Source: Bradyrhizobium manausense
GTDB lineage: Bacteria > Pseudomonadota > Alphaproteobacteria > Rhizobiales > Xanthobacteraceae
Direction: 5' to 3'
DNA: 64,000 nucleotides
Assembly: GCF_018131105.1 (NCBI RefSeq)
Contig: NZ_JAFCJI010000001.1
Coordinates: 2,542,001 to 2,606,000 of the forward strand
Both the position numbers and the translations under genes were made by a program. The notes below the pieces were generated by a model. That model was given only the letters and a program-made list of their open reading frames with translations. It searched no databases and had not been told where the DNA came from. Shown here in pieces: positions 34,732 through 43,963 of this stretch. The first letter of the stretch is position 1, and the number at the start of each line of letters is the position of its first letter.

Positions 34732-36850
34732 AGATGCCTCCCTGAAGCCGATGCAGCGAGGCGTAGCGGCCGCCGTTCCTGATCAAGGCATCATGCGTGC
34801 CGTCCTCGACCAGACGTCCCCGCTCCAGCGTGAAAATGCGGTCGGCGCCGCGGACGGTGGAGAGACGATGCGCGATGATCAGGACGGTGCGGCCCTTGGC
34901 GATGTCCTTCATGTTGTCGTGGATGATCCGCTCGCTTTCATAGTCGAGCGCGCTGGTGGCTTCGTCGAAGATCAGGATGCGCGGATTTGTCACCAGCGCG
35001 CGGGCGATCGCGATGCGCTGGCGTTGCCCGCCCGAAAGCGTCGAGCCGCGCTCGCCGACAACAGTGTCGTAACCTTCCGGAAGTTCCAGAATGAAGTCAT
35101 GCGCACCTGCAAGCCTTGCCGCCTCCATGATGCGGTCCATCGGCAGGGTCGGATCGGCGAGCGCAATGTTGTCGCGCACCGAGCGATTGAAGAGCATGTT
35201 CTCCTGGAGCACGACGCCGATCTGCCGCCGCAGCCAGGCAGGATCGGTCATCACCAGATCCATGCCGTCGATCAGCACGCGGCCGCCTTGTGGCACATAG
35301 AGCCGCTGCACCAGCTTTGCGAAGGTGCTCTTGCCGGAGCCCGACGAGCCGACGATGCCGACGGTTTGACCGGCCGGAATATCGAACGAGACCTCGTGCA
35401 GGATTTCCGGCCCGTCGAGCCTGTAGCGGAAGCCGACATGCTCGAAGCGGATGTTGCCCCGGAGCGGCGGCAGCCCGGCGCGGCCGGCGGAATAAGCCGG
35501 CTCGGCGGCGCTGTTGAGGATATCGCCGAGACGGACGACCGAGAGCCGCGCCTGGTGAAAATCCTGCCAGACCTGCGCCAGCCGCAGCACCGGCGCTGAA
35601 ACCCTTCCGGCAAAGATGTTGAACGCGACGAGCTCGCCGACGGTCAAGGCGTCGCCGATCACGAGCCGCGCGCCGACATAGAGGATCGCGGCCGTGACGA
35701 CCTTGCTGACGAACTGCACCAGCTGGCTTGCCGTATTGCCGAGACTGGTGACGCCAAAGCTCGCGGAGACGTAGCCAGCAAGCTGTTCCTCCCAGCGGCG
35801 CTGCATCTGCGGCTCGACCGCCATTGCCTTCAGCGTCTCGATGCCGCTGACGCTCTCGACCAGAAAGGCCTGGTTCTCGGCGCCACGGCGGAATTTCTCT
35901 TCCAGCCGGCGGCGGAACAGCGGCGTCGCCACCGCCGAGATCGCGACGTAGAACGGGAATGAGCCGAGCACGATGCCCGTCATGACAGGCGAATAGACAA
36001 ACATCACCGCGAGAAACACCGAGGTGAAGACCAGGTCGATGAGAAGCGTCAGTGACGAGGAGGTGATGAAGTTGCGGATGTTTTCGAGCTCGCGCACCCG
36101 CGCCACTGAATCGCCGACGCGCCGGGCCTGAAACCAGGCCATCGGCAGCGCCAGCAAATGATTGAACAGGCGCGCACCGAGCTCCACGTCGATGCGGTTG
36201 GTCGTATGGGCGAACAGATAATTCCGAAGGATTCCGAGCACGGTGTCGAACAGCGAGACGACGACGAGCCCGATGACCAGCACGTCGAGCGTAGACAGCG
36301 AGCGGTGTACCAGCACCTTGTCGATCACGACCTGGAAGAACAGCGGCGACACCAGCGCGAAGAGCTGGAGGAAGAACGAGGCGGCCACCACCTCGCCGAG
36401 CAACCGCCGGTATTTGCCGATCGCGCCTATGAACCAGGTGATGTCGAACCGGCGGCCCAGATCTGAGAGCCCGGCGCGCCTGACCATCAGGATCAATCCG
36501 CCGTCCCAGATCGCGGCGAGTTCGTCGCGTTCCATGAACACCGGCCGCTGAGCCAGTGGCGACTGCACCAGCACCTTGTCGGCAGAGGCTTTGGCTATGA
36601 CCATGAAGCTGCCGTCACGCAGCATCGCGATCGCCGGCAGCGGACTGTCCGCCAGACGGCTCCATTGCGTACGATAGGTTCGCGCCTTCAGTCCGAGAGA
36701 CCTGGCGCAGCGGATGATGTCCGCTGCGCCGAAGCTCGCCGCACCGAGCCGGTGCCGGAGCTGATCACGGTCCGCCGCCACGCCTTGCATGTGAAGCAAG
36801 GTCAAGAGCGCGTCGAGCCCCGTATCGGTCGGCACTGCATTCGCTGTCAT
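34718..36850 (-). CDS. Type I secretion ABC exporter with C39-like domain (HlyB/LapB-like)
   Basis: A 710-residue fused exporter. Residues 1-125 form a C39-peptidase-like domain, but the catalytic Cys position in TLLHMQGVA is not Cys, so it should bind rather than cut substrate, as in HlyB. Six membrane helices follow, then an ABC domain with Walker A (GSSGSGKST), signature LSGGQRQR and Walker B (ILIFDEAT). It exports unfolded RTX-type proteins without N-terminal signals. It sits between the RTX gene (26-base gap) and the HlyD gene, forming an operon transcribed from the RTX gene onward. Confidence 0.93.
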   Translation of the reverse strand: MTANAVPTDTGLDALLTLLHMQGVAADRDQLRHRLGAASFGAADIIRCARSLGLKARTYRTQWSRLADSPLPAIAMLRDGSFMVIAKASADKVLVQSPLAQRPVFMERDELAAIWDGGLILMVRRAGLSDLGRRFDITWFIGAIGKYRRLLGEVVAASFFLQLFALVSPLFFQVVIDKVLVHRSLSTLDVLVIGLVVVSLFDTVLGILRNYLFAHTTNRIDVELGARLFNHLLALPMAWFQARRVGDSVARVRELENIRNFITSSSLTLLIDLVFTSVFLAVMFVYSPVMTGIVLGSFPFYVAISAVATPLFRRRLEEKFRRGAENQAFLVESVSGIETLKAMAVEPQMQRRWEEQLAGYVSASFGVTSLGNTASQLVQFVSKVVTAAILYVGARLVIGDALTVGELVAFNIFAGRVSAPVLRLAQVWQDFHQARLSVVRLGDILNSAAEPAYSAGRAGLPPLRGNIRFEHVGFRYRLDGPEILHEVSFDIPAGQTVGIVGSSGSGKSTFAKLVQRLYVPQGGRVLIDGMDLVMTDPAWLRRQIGVVLQENMLFNRSVRDNIALADPTLPMDRIMEAARLAGAHDFILELPEGYDTVVGERGSTLSGGQRQRIAIARALVTNPRILIFDEATSALDYESERIIHDNMKDIAKGRTVLIIAHRLSTVRGADRIFTLERGRLVEDGTHDALIRNGGRYASLHRLQGGIYEVG

Positions 36851-36876
36851 GGTCGTTCTCCCCGCGGTGCCGCAGA

Positions 36877-39729
36877 TCAGGCGTGCTGCGGCGGAGCGAG
36901 CGTCTGGGTTTGCGCCATGTGCGGATCGGCCAGCGGCATCGCACCATGGCCGTCGCCAGCCGGAACGAAGCTCGCCGCCATTGCCTGGTTCAGCAGCATC
37001 GCCGCCGCCAACGCCCCGCCGTCCTGGATGAGGACATTGTTGCCGGTGCCGCCATCGAGGATGTCCTGGCCGGGCCCGCCGATCAGAACATCGTCGCCCG
37101 CCCCACCCAGCAGCGTGTCGTTGCCGGAGCCGCCGATGAGGACGTCGTCACCATTGCCGCCCGCGGCAACGAGCTGAATGCCGTTGTTCAGGCCCGAGGC
37201 GGTGATGACGTCGTCGCCATCGAGGCCGTTGATGACGAGCCTGTCGCCCGCGCCGGCAGCGGCGATGTTGATGTCCTGGCCAAGTCCCGACACCGTGATG
37301 ATGCCGTCGTGCTCGGTCACCGTGATGACGTCGTTGCCGGCAGTTCCGTTGATGGTCACGGTGTCGGCGGCGCCGTCATTCGCACCGAGGTCGAGATTGA
37401 CCTGGTTCACGCCGGTGCCGGAGAGATCATTGACCGTGATGTTGTCGGCGCCGCCGAGGGCGTTGAAGTCGACATGTTCGACCCCGTTCAGGTCCATCGC
37501 GATGCTGGCGACATCGCGCGTGAACAGCACCCGGCCGCCGTTGGCCGAGATGTTGATGTTCTCGCTGATGTTGGCACCATTGAACAGCAGCGTATCGGTG
37601 CCCTGGCCGCCTTCGACAGTATCGCTGCCGTCGCCGGGATTCCAGACGAAGGTGTCATCGCCGGCGCCGAGACTGGCGACATCGTTGCCACGGCCGCCAT
37701 TCACGATGTCATTTCCGGCGCCGCCGGTGATGGTGTCGTTGCCGTCGCCACCGTTGATATTGAGGCTCATAAGCTGACCGGCCTTGATCGCGGAGGCATC
37801 GATCACATCGTTGCCACCTCCTCCGTTGACGGCGAGCACGTCACCCGCATCCGCGTGCGCGACCGTTACTTGCGCGGCGAGGCCGTTGACCAGGATTGAT
37901 CCACCTGAGGTGACGACCTTGATGGTGTCGTCGCCCGTGGTGCCGTTCACCGTCACACGGTCCGCCGCGCCGTCTCCGCTCTGGCTGCCCGGGCCGGCGC
38001 TGAGGTCGATCGCGACCTGCGTGACGCCGGTGCCCGTGAGATCGCCGACATTGATGTTGTCGGCGCCGCCGGCTGCGGCGATCTGCACGTGCTCGACATC
38101 ATTGAGGTCCATGGTGACAGCGCCGACGTCGCGGGTGAGAAGCGCACGGCTTCCGTTCGCCGAGATCGACATGGTCTCGGCCACATTGGAGCCGTTGAAC
38201 ACCAGCGTATCCGTTCCCGCGCCGCCTTCGACAGTGTCGCTGCCGTCACCCGGATTCCACGTGAACAGGTCATCGCCTGCACCGAGAAGAGCCACGTCAT
38301 TGCCGCGGCCGCCGGTAACCTTATCGTTGCCATCGCCACCGATCAGGGTGTCGGCCCCCTGACTGCCGGTGATGGTGTCATTGCCCGCGCCGCCGTCGAT
38401 GGTCAGCCCGATCACCGCAGCGAGTGCGGATGCGTCGATGACGTCGTTGCCGCCGAGCGCCTGGATCACCAGCCGGTCGTTGGCAGCCTCAGCATTCGCA
38501 ATCGTAACGACTTCCGGCAGACCGGTCACCGTCACGGTCGTGCCGGCGGCCGCGACCTGGATGTGCTGATTGCCATTAGTCCCGTCGACGGTCACCGTAT
38601 CAGCCGCGTCATCGCCTTGCGTTCCGCCAGGGATGGCCCCGAGATCGACGAGGATTTCCTTCACGCCGGTGCCGCTGAGATCGCCGACGGCAATGTTGTC
38701 GGCCCCGCCACGCGCATCGAACTCGATCTGCTCGATGCTGTTGAGGTCCATGGTGATGTTGGCGACATCGCGCGTAAAGCGCACCCTGCCGCCATTGGCC
38801 GTGACGTTGATGGTCTCGTTGATGTTGGCGCCGTTGAACACGAGCTTGTCGTTGCCGGATCCGCCGTCCACGGTGTCGCTGCCGTCACCGGGATTCCAGA
38901 TGAAGGTGTCGTCGCCCGTTCCAAGCTGGGCGACGTCGCTGCCGCGTCCACCACTGACGATGTCGTTGCCGGCACCACCGATCAGGAGATCGCTGCCGTC
39001 ACCGCCGGTCATCGTGTCGTTGCCGGCACCGCCATCGAGCGTCAGCGAGATCAGGCTGCCGAGCCCGTTGCCCGCGGTAATGACATCGTCGCCGCCGCCG
39101 GCACGCAGCACGAGATTCTCCGTCGTGCCGATATCGAGGGAGAATGGCGCAGCGCCGCCCGTCCCGTCGAAGCGCACGCGCGTGCCGTTCGCGGTGACGG
39201 TGAAGGTCTCAGCGGCATTGCTCCCGTTGACCTGGGCCGTGTCGTTGCCGTCGCCGCCCTCGACAACGTTGCTGCCGCCGCCGGGATTCCAGATCATGAG
39301 GTCGTCGCCGGCTTCGCCGAACAGCTGATTATCACCGCTGCCGCCGTCCAGCGTGTCGTTACCCGCGCCACCGAACAGCAGATCGTTGCCGCCACCGCCC
39401 TTGATTACATCGTCGCCGGCCTGCCCGAACAACAGATCGGCTCCCGAGCCACCCGTGATCCTGTCATTGCCGTCGCCGCCGAAGATGTGCACCGCGGGCA
39501 TCGGACCGTGGCATTCGTTGACCGTGATCGTGTCGTCACCGCTCTGACCGAAAATGTCGATCTCATTGGTATTGGCGATTGTCGGATCGCCGCCGAGCGT
39601 CTTCACTTGCCCGTTGTTGACGAGAATGCGGCCGGACGTGTTGCGGCCGATCACGAGGCCGTTATTGGCGCTGTCGCCGAAGATCGTGAGCTGCCCGGTA
39701 ACCGGGGAAAAAACAGAAGTAATGGACAT
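36877..39729 (-). CDS. Large modular RTX-like calcium-binding protein, likely T1SS substrate
   Basis: A 950-residue acidic protein built from glycine-aspartate-rich nonapeptide repeats (GGxGxDxIx type) with no Cys-rich domain and no N-terminal signal peptide. The single Cys is in NECHG near residue 73. Repeat-rich blocks at about 60-135, 232-275, 445-480, 660-690 and 855-900 would wind into calcium beta-rolls. Between them, a longer module with WNPGDGSDTV recurs (Trp at 278, 491 and 697; a degenerate copy at 147). The C-terminal 50 residues lack repeats and would carry the secretion signal. I take the ATG at 39729, with GAAGG upstream. It is probably a secreted surface or matrix protein; no catalytic domain is visible. 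Confidence 0.88.
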   Translation of the reverse strand: MSITSVFSPVTGQLTIFGDSANNGLVIGRNTSGRILVNNGQVKTLGGDPTIANTNEIDIFGQSGDDTITVNECHGPMPAVHIFGGDGNDRITGGSGADLLFGQAGDDVIKGGGGNDLLFGGAGNDTLDGGSGDNQLFGEAGDDLMIWNPGGGSNVVEGGDGNDTAQVNGSNAAETFTVTANGTRVRFDGTGGAAPFSLDIGTTENLVLRAGGGDDVITAGNGLGSLISLTLDGGAGNDTMTGGDGSDLLIGGAGNDIVSGGRGSDVAQLGTGDDTFIWNPGDGSDTVDGGSGNDKLVFNGANINETINVTANGGRVRFTRDVANITMDLNSIEQIEFDARGGADNIAVGDLSGTGVKEILVDLGAIPGGTQGDDAADTVTVDGTNGNQHIQVAAAGTTVTVTGLPEVVTIANAEAANDRLVIQALGGNDVIDASALAAVIGLTIDGGAGNDTITGSQGADTLIGGDGNDKVTGGRGNDVALLGAGDDLFTWNPGDGSDTVEGGAGTDTLVFNGSNVAETMSISANGSRALLTRDVGAVTMDLNDVEHVQIAAAGGADNINVGDLTGTGVTQVAIDLSAGPGSQSGDGAADRVTVNGTTGDDTIKVVTSGGSILVNGLAAQVTVAHADAGDVLAVNGGGGNDVIDASAIKAGQLMSLNINGGDGNDTITGGAGNDIVNGGRGNDVASLGAGDDTFVWNPGDGSDTVEGGQGTDTLLFNGANISENINISANGGRVLFTRDVASIAMDLNGVEHVDFNALGGADNITVNDLSGTGVNQVNLDLGANDGAADTVTINGTAGNDVITVTEHDGIITVSGLGQDINIAAAGAGDRLVINGLDGDDVITASGLNNGIQLVAAGGNGDDVLIGGSGNDTLLGGAGDDVLIGGPGQDILDGGTGNNVLIQDGGALAAAMLLNQAMAASFVPAGDGHGAMPLADPHMAQTQTLAPPQHA
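37135..38970 (-). repeat. Three tandem ~206-213-residue coding modules
   Basis: Within the RTX-like gene, residues about 254-466, 467-672 and 673-865 align as three copies of one unit. Each has GGRGNDVA..GDD, WNPGDGSDTV, a TRDV..MDLN..E strand block, GGADNI..DL.GTGV and a DGAAD.VT.NGT block, then GGNGND-type nonapeptides. Periods at the DNA level are about 639 and 618 bases. Copies are diverged, so they are not recent exact duplications. Confidence 0.75.
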
Positions 39730-39963
39730 CCAAATCATCCTTCGATCGATCCAGCCCCTCCCTCGATGCGTAGCAGCCGCCAGCATGACATTCTTGAAGC
39801 GTTGCTTGAGACGCGCGTGATTATTCTGGAGATTTCCTCCAGATTTGCGGCGGGCCAGTTTTGGACATCGGCAGATGCGAGGACGCGCACATTGCGTGGC
39901 GCCTGATCACGTTTCACAACCGCGCGATTTTCGATCGCACGCACGGATGTGCAGAGCCTCCTG

Positions 39964-40068
39964 CTATCCGATCACGCGATCGGCGCGAGCGAGCAGCACG
40001 GCCGGCACATCGATGCCGAGCGCCTTGGCCGTCTTCAGGTTGATGACCGGTTCATAGCGGCGCGGCGC
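39964..40068 (-). pseudogene. 3' remnant of an ABC-type substrate-binding protein gene
   Basis: The last 34 codons of a minus-strand frame encode RRYEPVINLKTAKALGIDVP and AVLLARADRVIG. From memory this is the characteristic C-terminus of the ABC_sub_bind (PF04392) proteins that are abundant in Bradyrhizobium. Upstream of this the frame runs on to 40242, but the residues no longer resemble the family, and an intact protein would need about 300 more residues. So a gene was truncated here by deletion or rearrangement. The rest of the 530-base gap 39730-40259 shows no gene. Confidence 0.7.
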
Positions 40069-40259
40069 CTGGATCAGCGGCTTCGAACCAGAAAATCCAG
40101 ACTGCAAACTCGCGGCAGTTGCTCCGAACCTGCTTGTGCAATCGTCCTGCGCCTCATAGGCTTGCGTCAATTTTCGAGTTCTGACGTCGCGAGGCCCGCC
40201 GTATCGCAGATCTCTGGGCCTGTCATTTCGATGTGAATGCAATTGGCCAAGGGGGTGTC

Positions 40260-41948
40260 ATGCCGATCACCGAAAGCCACGTCCGCGGGTCAAGCGATAC
40301 CCCTCTCATCGAGGACACGATCGGAGTTTTCTTCGACCAGGCCTGCGAGCGGCTATCGGAGCGCGAGGCTCTGGTCGTCCGGCATCAAGGCATCCGGTGG
40401 AGCTTCCAGGAGCTGCGCCAACAAGTCGATGGGTTGGCCGCGGGCCTTCTTGCGCTCGGACTGAAGCGCGGCGACCGGGTCGGGATCTGGTCGCCCAACA
40501 ATGCGGAGTGGATCCTCACGCAATTCGCCACGGCCAAGGCGGGTCTGATCCTGGTGAACATCAATCCGGCCTACCGCGTGGGTGAGCTTGAATACGCACT
40601 CAACAAGGTGGGCTGCGCGGCGCTGGTCACGGCCGCGACTTTCAAGACCAGCAACTACATCGACATGTTGAACGCGCTCGCGCCGGAGATCGCGACATCG
40701 TCGCTCGGCCATTTGACATCGGCCAGGCTGCCGTCGCTGAAAGCCCTGATTTGCATCGGAACAGATGCGCCGGGATTTATCCGCTTCGACGCGGTGCCTA
40801 AGATGGCGACGGATCGCTCTCGCGCGCGGCTGAGCGAGCTGAGCAGCGAGCTGAGAAACACCGACGCGGTGAACATCCAGTTCACCAGCGGCACAACGGG
40901 CTCGCCGAAGGGCGCGACGTTGAGCCATCGCAACATCCTCAACAATGCGTTCTTTTCCGGCGCGACCATGGGCCTGACAGGGAGCGACAGATATTGCATC
41001 CAGGTGCCGCTCTATCATTGCGGAGGAATGGTCGTCGGAACGCTGATGTGCCTCGTTCACGGCGCCACAATGGTACTGCCGTCCGAATGGTTCGATCCGC
41101 TGGCTTCGCTCGAAACGATGGAAGCCGAGCGCTGCACGGGCGTCGGCGGTGTCCCCACGATGTTTTTGGGAATGCTGAATCACCCCGAGTTCTCGCGCTT
41201 CGACCTGCGCTCGCTGCGCACCGGATGGGCCGGTGGCGCACCCTGCCCCATCGAGATGATGAAGCGCTGCCTGTCAGACATGCATTTGCGTGATCTCACC
41301 ATCGTCTTCGGCATGACGGAGACCAGCCCGGTCTCCCTGCAGACTGCGAGCAATGATCCGATCGAACGCAAGGTCGGCAGCGTCGGCCGTATCCATCCGC
41401 ATGTCGAAGTCAAGATCGTCGATCCCGACGGCAAGACGGTGCCTGTCGGCACACCCGGCGAGTTTTGCACCCGCGGCTATTCCGTGATGCTTGGCTATTG
41501 GAACGACCCCGGGAAGACCGGCGAGGCGATCGATGCCAACGGCTGGATGCACACCGGTGATCTCGGCACCTTCGACGCTGACGGCTACGGCAATGTCGTC
41601 GGCCGCAGCAAGGACATGGCGATCCGCGGCGGCGAAAATATCTACCCGGTCGAGATCGAGAACGTCCTCTACCAGCATCCGGCCGTCGCCGACGCGCAAG
41701 TGTTCGGCATACCGGACGAGCGCTTCGGCGAAGAGCTTTGCGCCTGGATCAGGCTCAAGCAAGGCAGCACAACGACGGACATGGATGTCAGGTCGTTTTG
41801 CAAGGATCGCATCGCCCATTTCAAGGTCCCTCGCTATATCCGCTTCGTCGAGGAATTCCCGACGACCGTGACCGGCAAGATTCAGAAATTCGTGATGCGT
41901 CAGCGCATGATCGATGAATTGCAATTGAATGTGCAAAAGACTGCGTAG
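40260..41948 (+). CDS. Acyl-CoA synthetase / AMP-dependent ligase
   Basis: A 562-residue adenylate-forming enzyme that activates a carboxylic acid to its CoA thioester. The P-loop-like motif QFTSGTTGSPKGATLSH is intact, the FGMTETSP segment is motif A5, HTGDLGTFDADGYGNVVGRSKD holds the AMP-ribose Asp and hinge, and the C-terminal lid ends with the acid-binding Lys in TVTGKIQKF. Length and motifs match fatty-acyl-CoA ligases of the FadD3/medium-to-long-chain type. AGGGGG precedes the ATG at 40260. Substrate unknown. The methyltransferase gene follows 25 bases later. Confidence 0.93.
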   Translation: MPITESHVRGSSDTPLIEDTIGVFFDQACERLSEREALVVRHQGIRWSFQELRQQVDGLAAGLLALGLKRGDRVGIWSPNNAEWILTQFATAKAGLILVNINPAYRVGELEYALNKVGCAALVTAATFKTSNYIDMLNALAPEIATSSLGHLTSARLPSLKALICIGTDAPGFIRFDAVPKMATDRSRARLSELSSELRNTDAVNIQFTSGTTGSPKGATLSHRNILNNAFFSGATMGLTGSDRYCIQVPLYHCGGMVVGTLMCLVHGATMVLPSEWFDPLASLETMEAERCTGVGGVPTMFLGMLNHPEFSRFDLRSLRTGWAGGAPCPIEMMKRCLSDMHLRDLTIVFGMTETSPVSLQTASNDPIERKVGSVGRIHPHVEVKIVDPDGKTVPVGTPGEFCTRGYSVMLGYWNDPGKTGEAIDANGWMHTGDLGTFDADGYGNVVGRSKDMAIRGGENIYPVEIENVLYQHPAVADAQVFGIPDERFGEELCAWIRLKQGSTTTDMDVRSFCKDRIAHFKVPRYIRFVEEFPTTVTGKIQKFVMRQRMIDELQLNVQKTA

Positions 41949-41973
41949 GATGCACGCTCAAGGGGGATCCCGG

Positions 41974-42762
41974 ATGTCGTCACCCGCACCGATCAAATTC
42001 ACCGATGGCACGGCTTACGAGCGCTTCATGTCGCCGTGGAGCCGATCGGCCGGGACGCTGTTCCTCGATTGGCTGGCGCGAGGCTCCGGACTGGCCTGGG
42101 CGGATGTCGGCTGCGGCAATGGCGCGTTCACCGAACTCATTCTTGCGAAGTCCGCACCTGCGTCCGTTTGCGCGGTCGATCCCTCCGACGGACAGATTGC
42201 CACTGCGCGCCAGAAATTTTCGACAAAGCCGGTCGAGCTTTCGATAGGCGATGCGATGGCCCTGCCCTACGACGCCAACCGCTTTGACGTAGCAGTCATG
42301 GCGCTGGCCCTGTTCTTTGTTCCCGACGCGCGCAAAGGTGCCTCGGAGCTGGTGCGCATCACCAAGCCCCGTGGCGTGGTCGCGTCCTATACGTGGGACA
42401 TCGTGCGGGGCGGCTCACCCACGCAGCCCCTCTGGGAAGAAATGGATGGCCTCGGCAAGCCGGCTTTACGCCCCCCGAGCGCGGATGTATCGCGTTTCGA
42501 GGCGTTGAAAAGGTTGTGGGCAGAGCTCGGCCTTCGCGACGTCGAAACCCGCGAGCTGGTCGTGCAGCGGACATTTGCGGACTTCGAGGATTACTGGATC
42601 TCCATGGTCGTGAGCAGCCCGAGCGGCCCGCTGGGAAGGTTGTCAAATGCCGAGAGCGAAGAGCTGAAGCGCCGCTTGCAGGCGCGACTGCCAGCGAGCG
42701 CGACTGGCGAGATCACCGTTCACGCCTTCGCGACCGCGATCAAGGGACGCAAGGCCGCGTGA
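41974..42762 (+). CDS. Class I SAM-dependent methyltransferase
   Basis: A 262-residue Rossmann-fold methyltransferase. Motif I for SAM binding reads WADVGCGNGAFTE; the acidic strand end is CAVDPSDGQ, motif II is FDVAVMALAL, and the post-II segment VRITKPRGVV is typical of the UbiE/small-molecule group. The methyl acceptor cannot be told. AGGGGGA upstream supports the ATG at 41974. It is probably cotranscribed with the acyl-CoA ligase and converges with a GNAT gene. Confidence 0.86.
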   Translation: MSSPAPIKFTDGTAYERFMSPWSRSAGTLFLDWLARGSGLAWADVGCGNGAFTELILAKSAPASVCAVDPSDGQIATARQKFSTKPVELSIGDAMALPYDANRFDVAVMALALFFVPDARKGASELVRITKPRGVVASYTWDIVRGGSPTQPLWEEMDGLGKPALRPPSADVSRFEALKRLWAELGLRDVETRELVVQRTFADFEDYWISMVVSSPSGPLGRLSNAESEELKRRLQARLPASATGEITVHAFATAIKGRKAA

Positions 42763-42805
42763 CGAATGCTCACGGCGCGCAAGCACGTGGCGAAGTTCTT
42801 GGCAG

Positions 42806-43255
42806 CTATTCGTCCTGGAGGCTCGGCGGGCGCAGGTAGTAGATGTCCCAATCGGCTTCGTCCGTCTGCGTGAAGCCGTGGCGCCGATAGAAGCGGTTCG
42901 ATGCGCTGCCACGCAACGCGCCCACGCGGATAGAGGCGCGGTGGGTATCGGCATCCGCAAAGATCTGTCGAAGCACGGCGGCTCCGATGCCCTTTCCCTG
43001 ATGTTCCGGCACGATGTACAAATGGTCCAGAAGCCAGTGGTCCTGCCCAGGACGAACCGCGACGAAGCCCACGCGGACACCATCGGCTTCGATGAAGCGA
43101 CAGAACGCCGGGTCAAAGGACGACAGGAAGCGATCGCGCGCACGCTGCGGGTCAAAACGTCCAGCCCGTTCCAGACTCTCGCGCATTGCGTCGATGCGAA
43201 TGGTCACCAGGACTTCCGCATCAGATGGCGTCGTGGGAAAGAGTGTGACATTCAC
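42806..43255 (-). CDS. GNAT-family N-acetyltransferase
   Basis: A 149-residue single GNAT domain with an intact acetyl-CoA loop (VPEHQGKGIGAAVL) and the NRFYRRHGF C-terminal segment. Substrate unknown. It lies 41 bases after a lipoprotein gene on the same strand and may be cotranscribed with it. Confidence 0.87.
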   Translation of the reverse strand: MNVTLFPTTPSDAEVLVTIRIDAMRESLERAGRFDPQRARDRFLSSFDPAFCRFIEADGVRVGFVAVRPGQDHWLLDHLYIVPEHQGKGIGAAVLRQIFADADTHRASIRVGALRGSASNRFYRRHGFTQTDEADWDIYYLRPPSLQDE

Positions 43256-43296
43256 GCGAAGGCTCGTGCTGTCGCGTTCGGCATTAGGGCACCGTA

Positions 43297-43857
43297 TTAC
43301 GTCGCCGCTTTCTTCTTCGCCTTCGGCTTCACCGGCTTTGCAACGACCGGCGGCTCGGGCGTGCCTTCGATCGAGGAGAGGCGCCCTGACGTGAAGGTGT
43401 AGATGCCCGCGCGCGGGCCCGTGGTCCAGGTCACCACCGCGACACGACGGCCGGCGGCATCATTGGAGAGGTTGACGGTCGAGGGCGCGCCGATGCCGCG
43501 CACCACGTCGCATTCGGTGTGACCGAGCGCGACCGTGCCGCCCATCGGCGCCGGCGCTGTCGTCGACGCGTTGGCGTCGGCAGGTCCAGGCGGCGGTGCC
43601 ATGCCGGGGCACGCACCATCGGCGCTGACGAGATCCTCGGCTGCCACCGGCTTGTCGGGGGTCAAAGGCGGCGACTCGATCGAGATATTCTTGATGAACA
43701 GGCGGCTCGGCTTGTTGAACCACTCGGCGTCCTTGGCAGATGCCAGCAGATCGGTTCCGCCCGAGCAGCCCGCGATCAGCGGCGCGACTGCCGCCAGCGC
43801 AACTATGAGCGACTTTGGAAGCTTTTGATGTCGCACGATAAACGAAAGTCCCCGCAT
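43297..43857 (-). CDS. Predicted lipoprotein, unknown function
   Basis: A 186-residue protein with a lipobox (LIAGC, Cys31) after a hydrophobic signal segment, so it should be lipid-anchored. A Pro/Ala-rich stretch around 85-105 is followed by a compact domain (GHTECDVVRGIGAPSTVNLSND...) resembling SmpA/OmlA-like outer-membrane lipoprotein folds by layout, and a Lys-rich tail (KPKAKKKAA). The CD-V-G-P pattern is typical of that group, but I cannot be certain of the family. Confidence 0.72.
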   Translation of the reverse strand: MRGLSFIVRHQKLPKSLIVALAAVAPLIAGCSGGTDLLASAKDAEWFNKPSRLFIKNISIESPPLTPDKPVAAEDLVSADGACPGMAPPPGPADANASTTAPAPMGGTVALGHTECDVVRGIGAPSTVNLSNDAAGRRVAVVTWTTGPRAGIYTFTSGRLSSIEGTPEPPVVAKPVKPKAKKKAAT

Positions 43858-43963
43858 GAAGGAGCAGCCCTAAGCGATTGTCCCAACATCACTTTGCGGC
43901 ACGAAGGTGGCCAAAGCCAGTCTGGCCAAGAAAGACCAAATTATCATTAATTGCAAACGACCG

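Noticed and set aside
37135..38970. CRISPR array or tandem DNA repeats
   Set aside because: The periodicity is in codons of a protein gene with periods above 600 bases and diverged copies, so it is a protein-module repeat.
38089..39906. A 605-codon plus-strand frame opposite the RTX-like gene
   Set aside because: The repetitive GGxGxD coding opposite makes long open antisense frames. The RTX frame has clear calcium-binding repeats and operon context; the plus-strand product does not.
40069..40242. An intact 92-residue gene covering 39964-40242
   Set aside because: Only the last 34 residues resemble a known family; the rest has no similarity to its expected upstream sequence, so I call a remnant.
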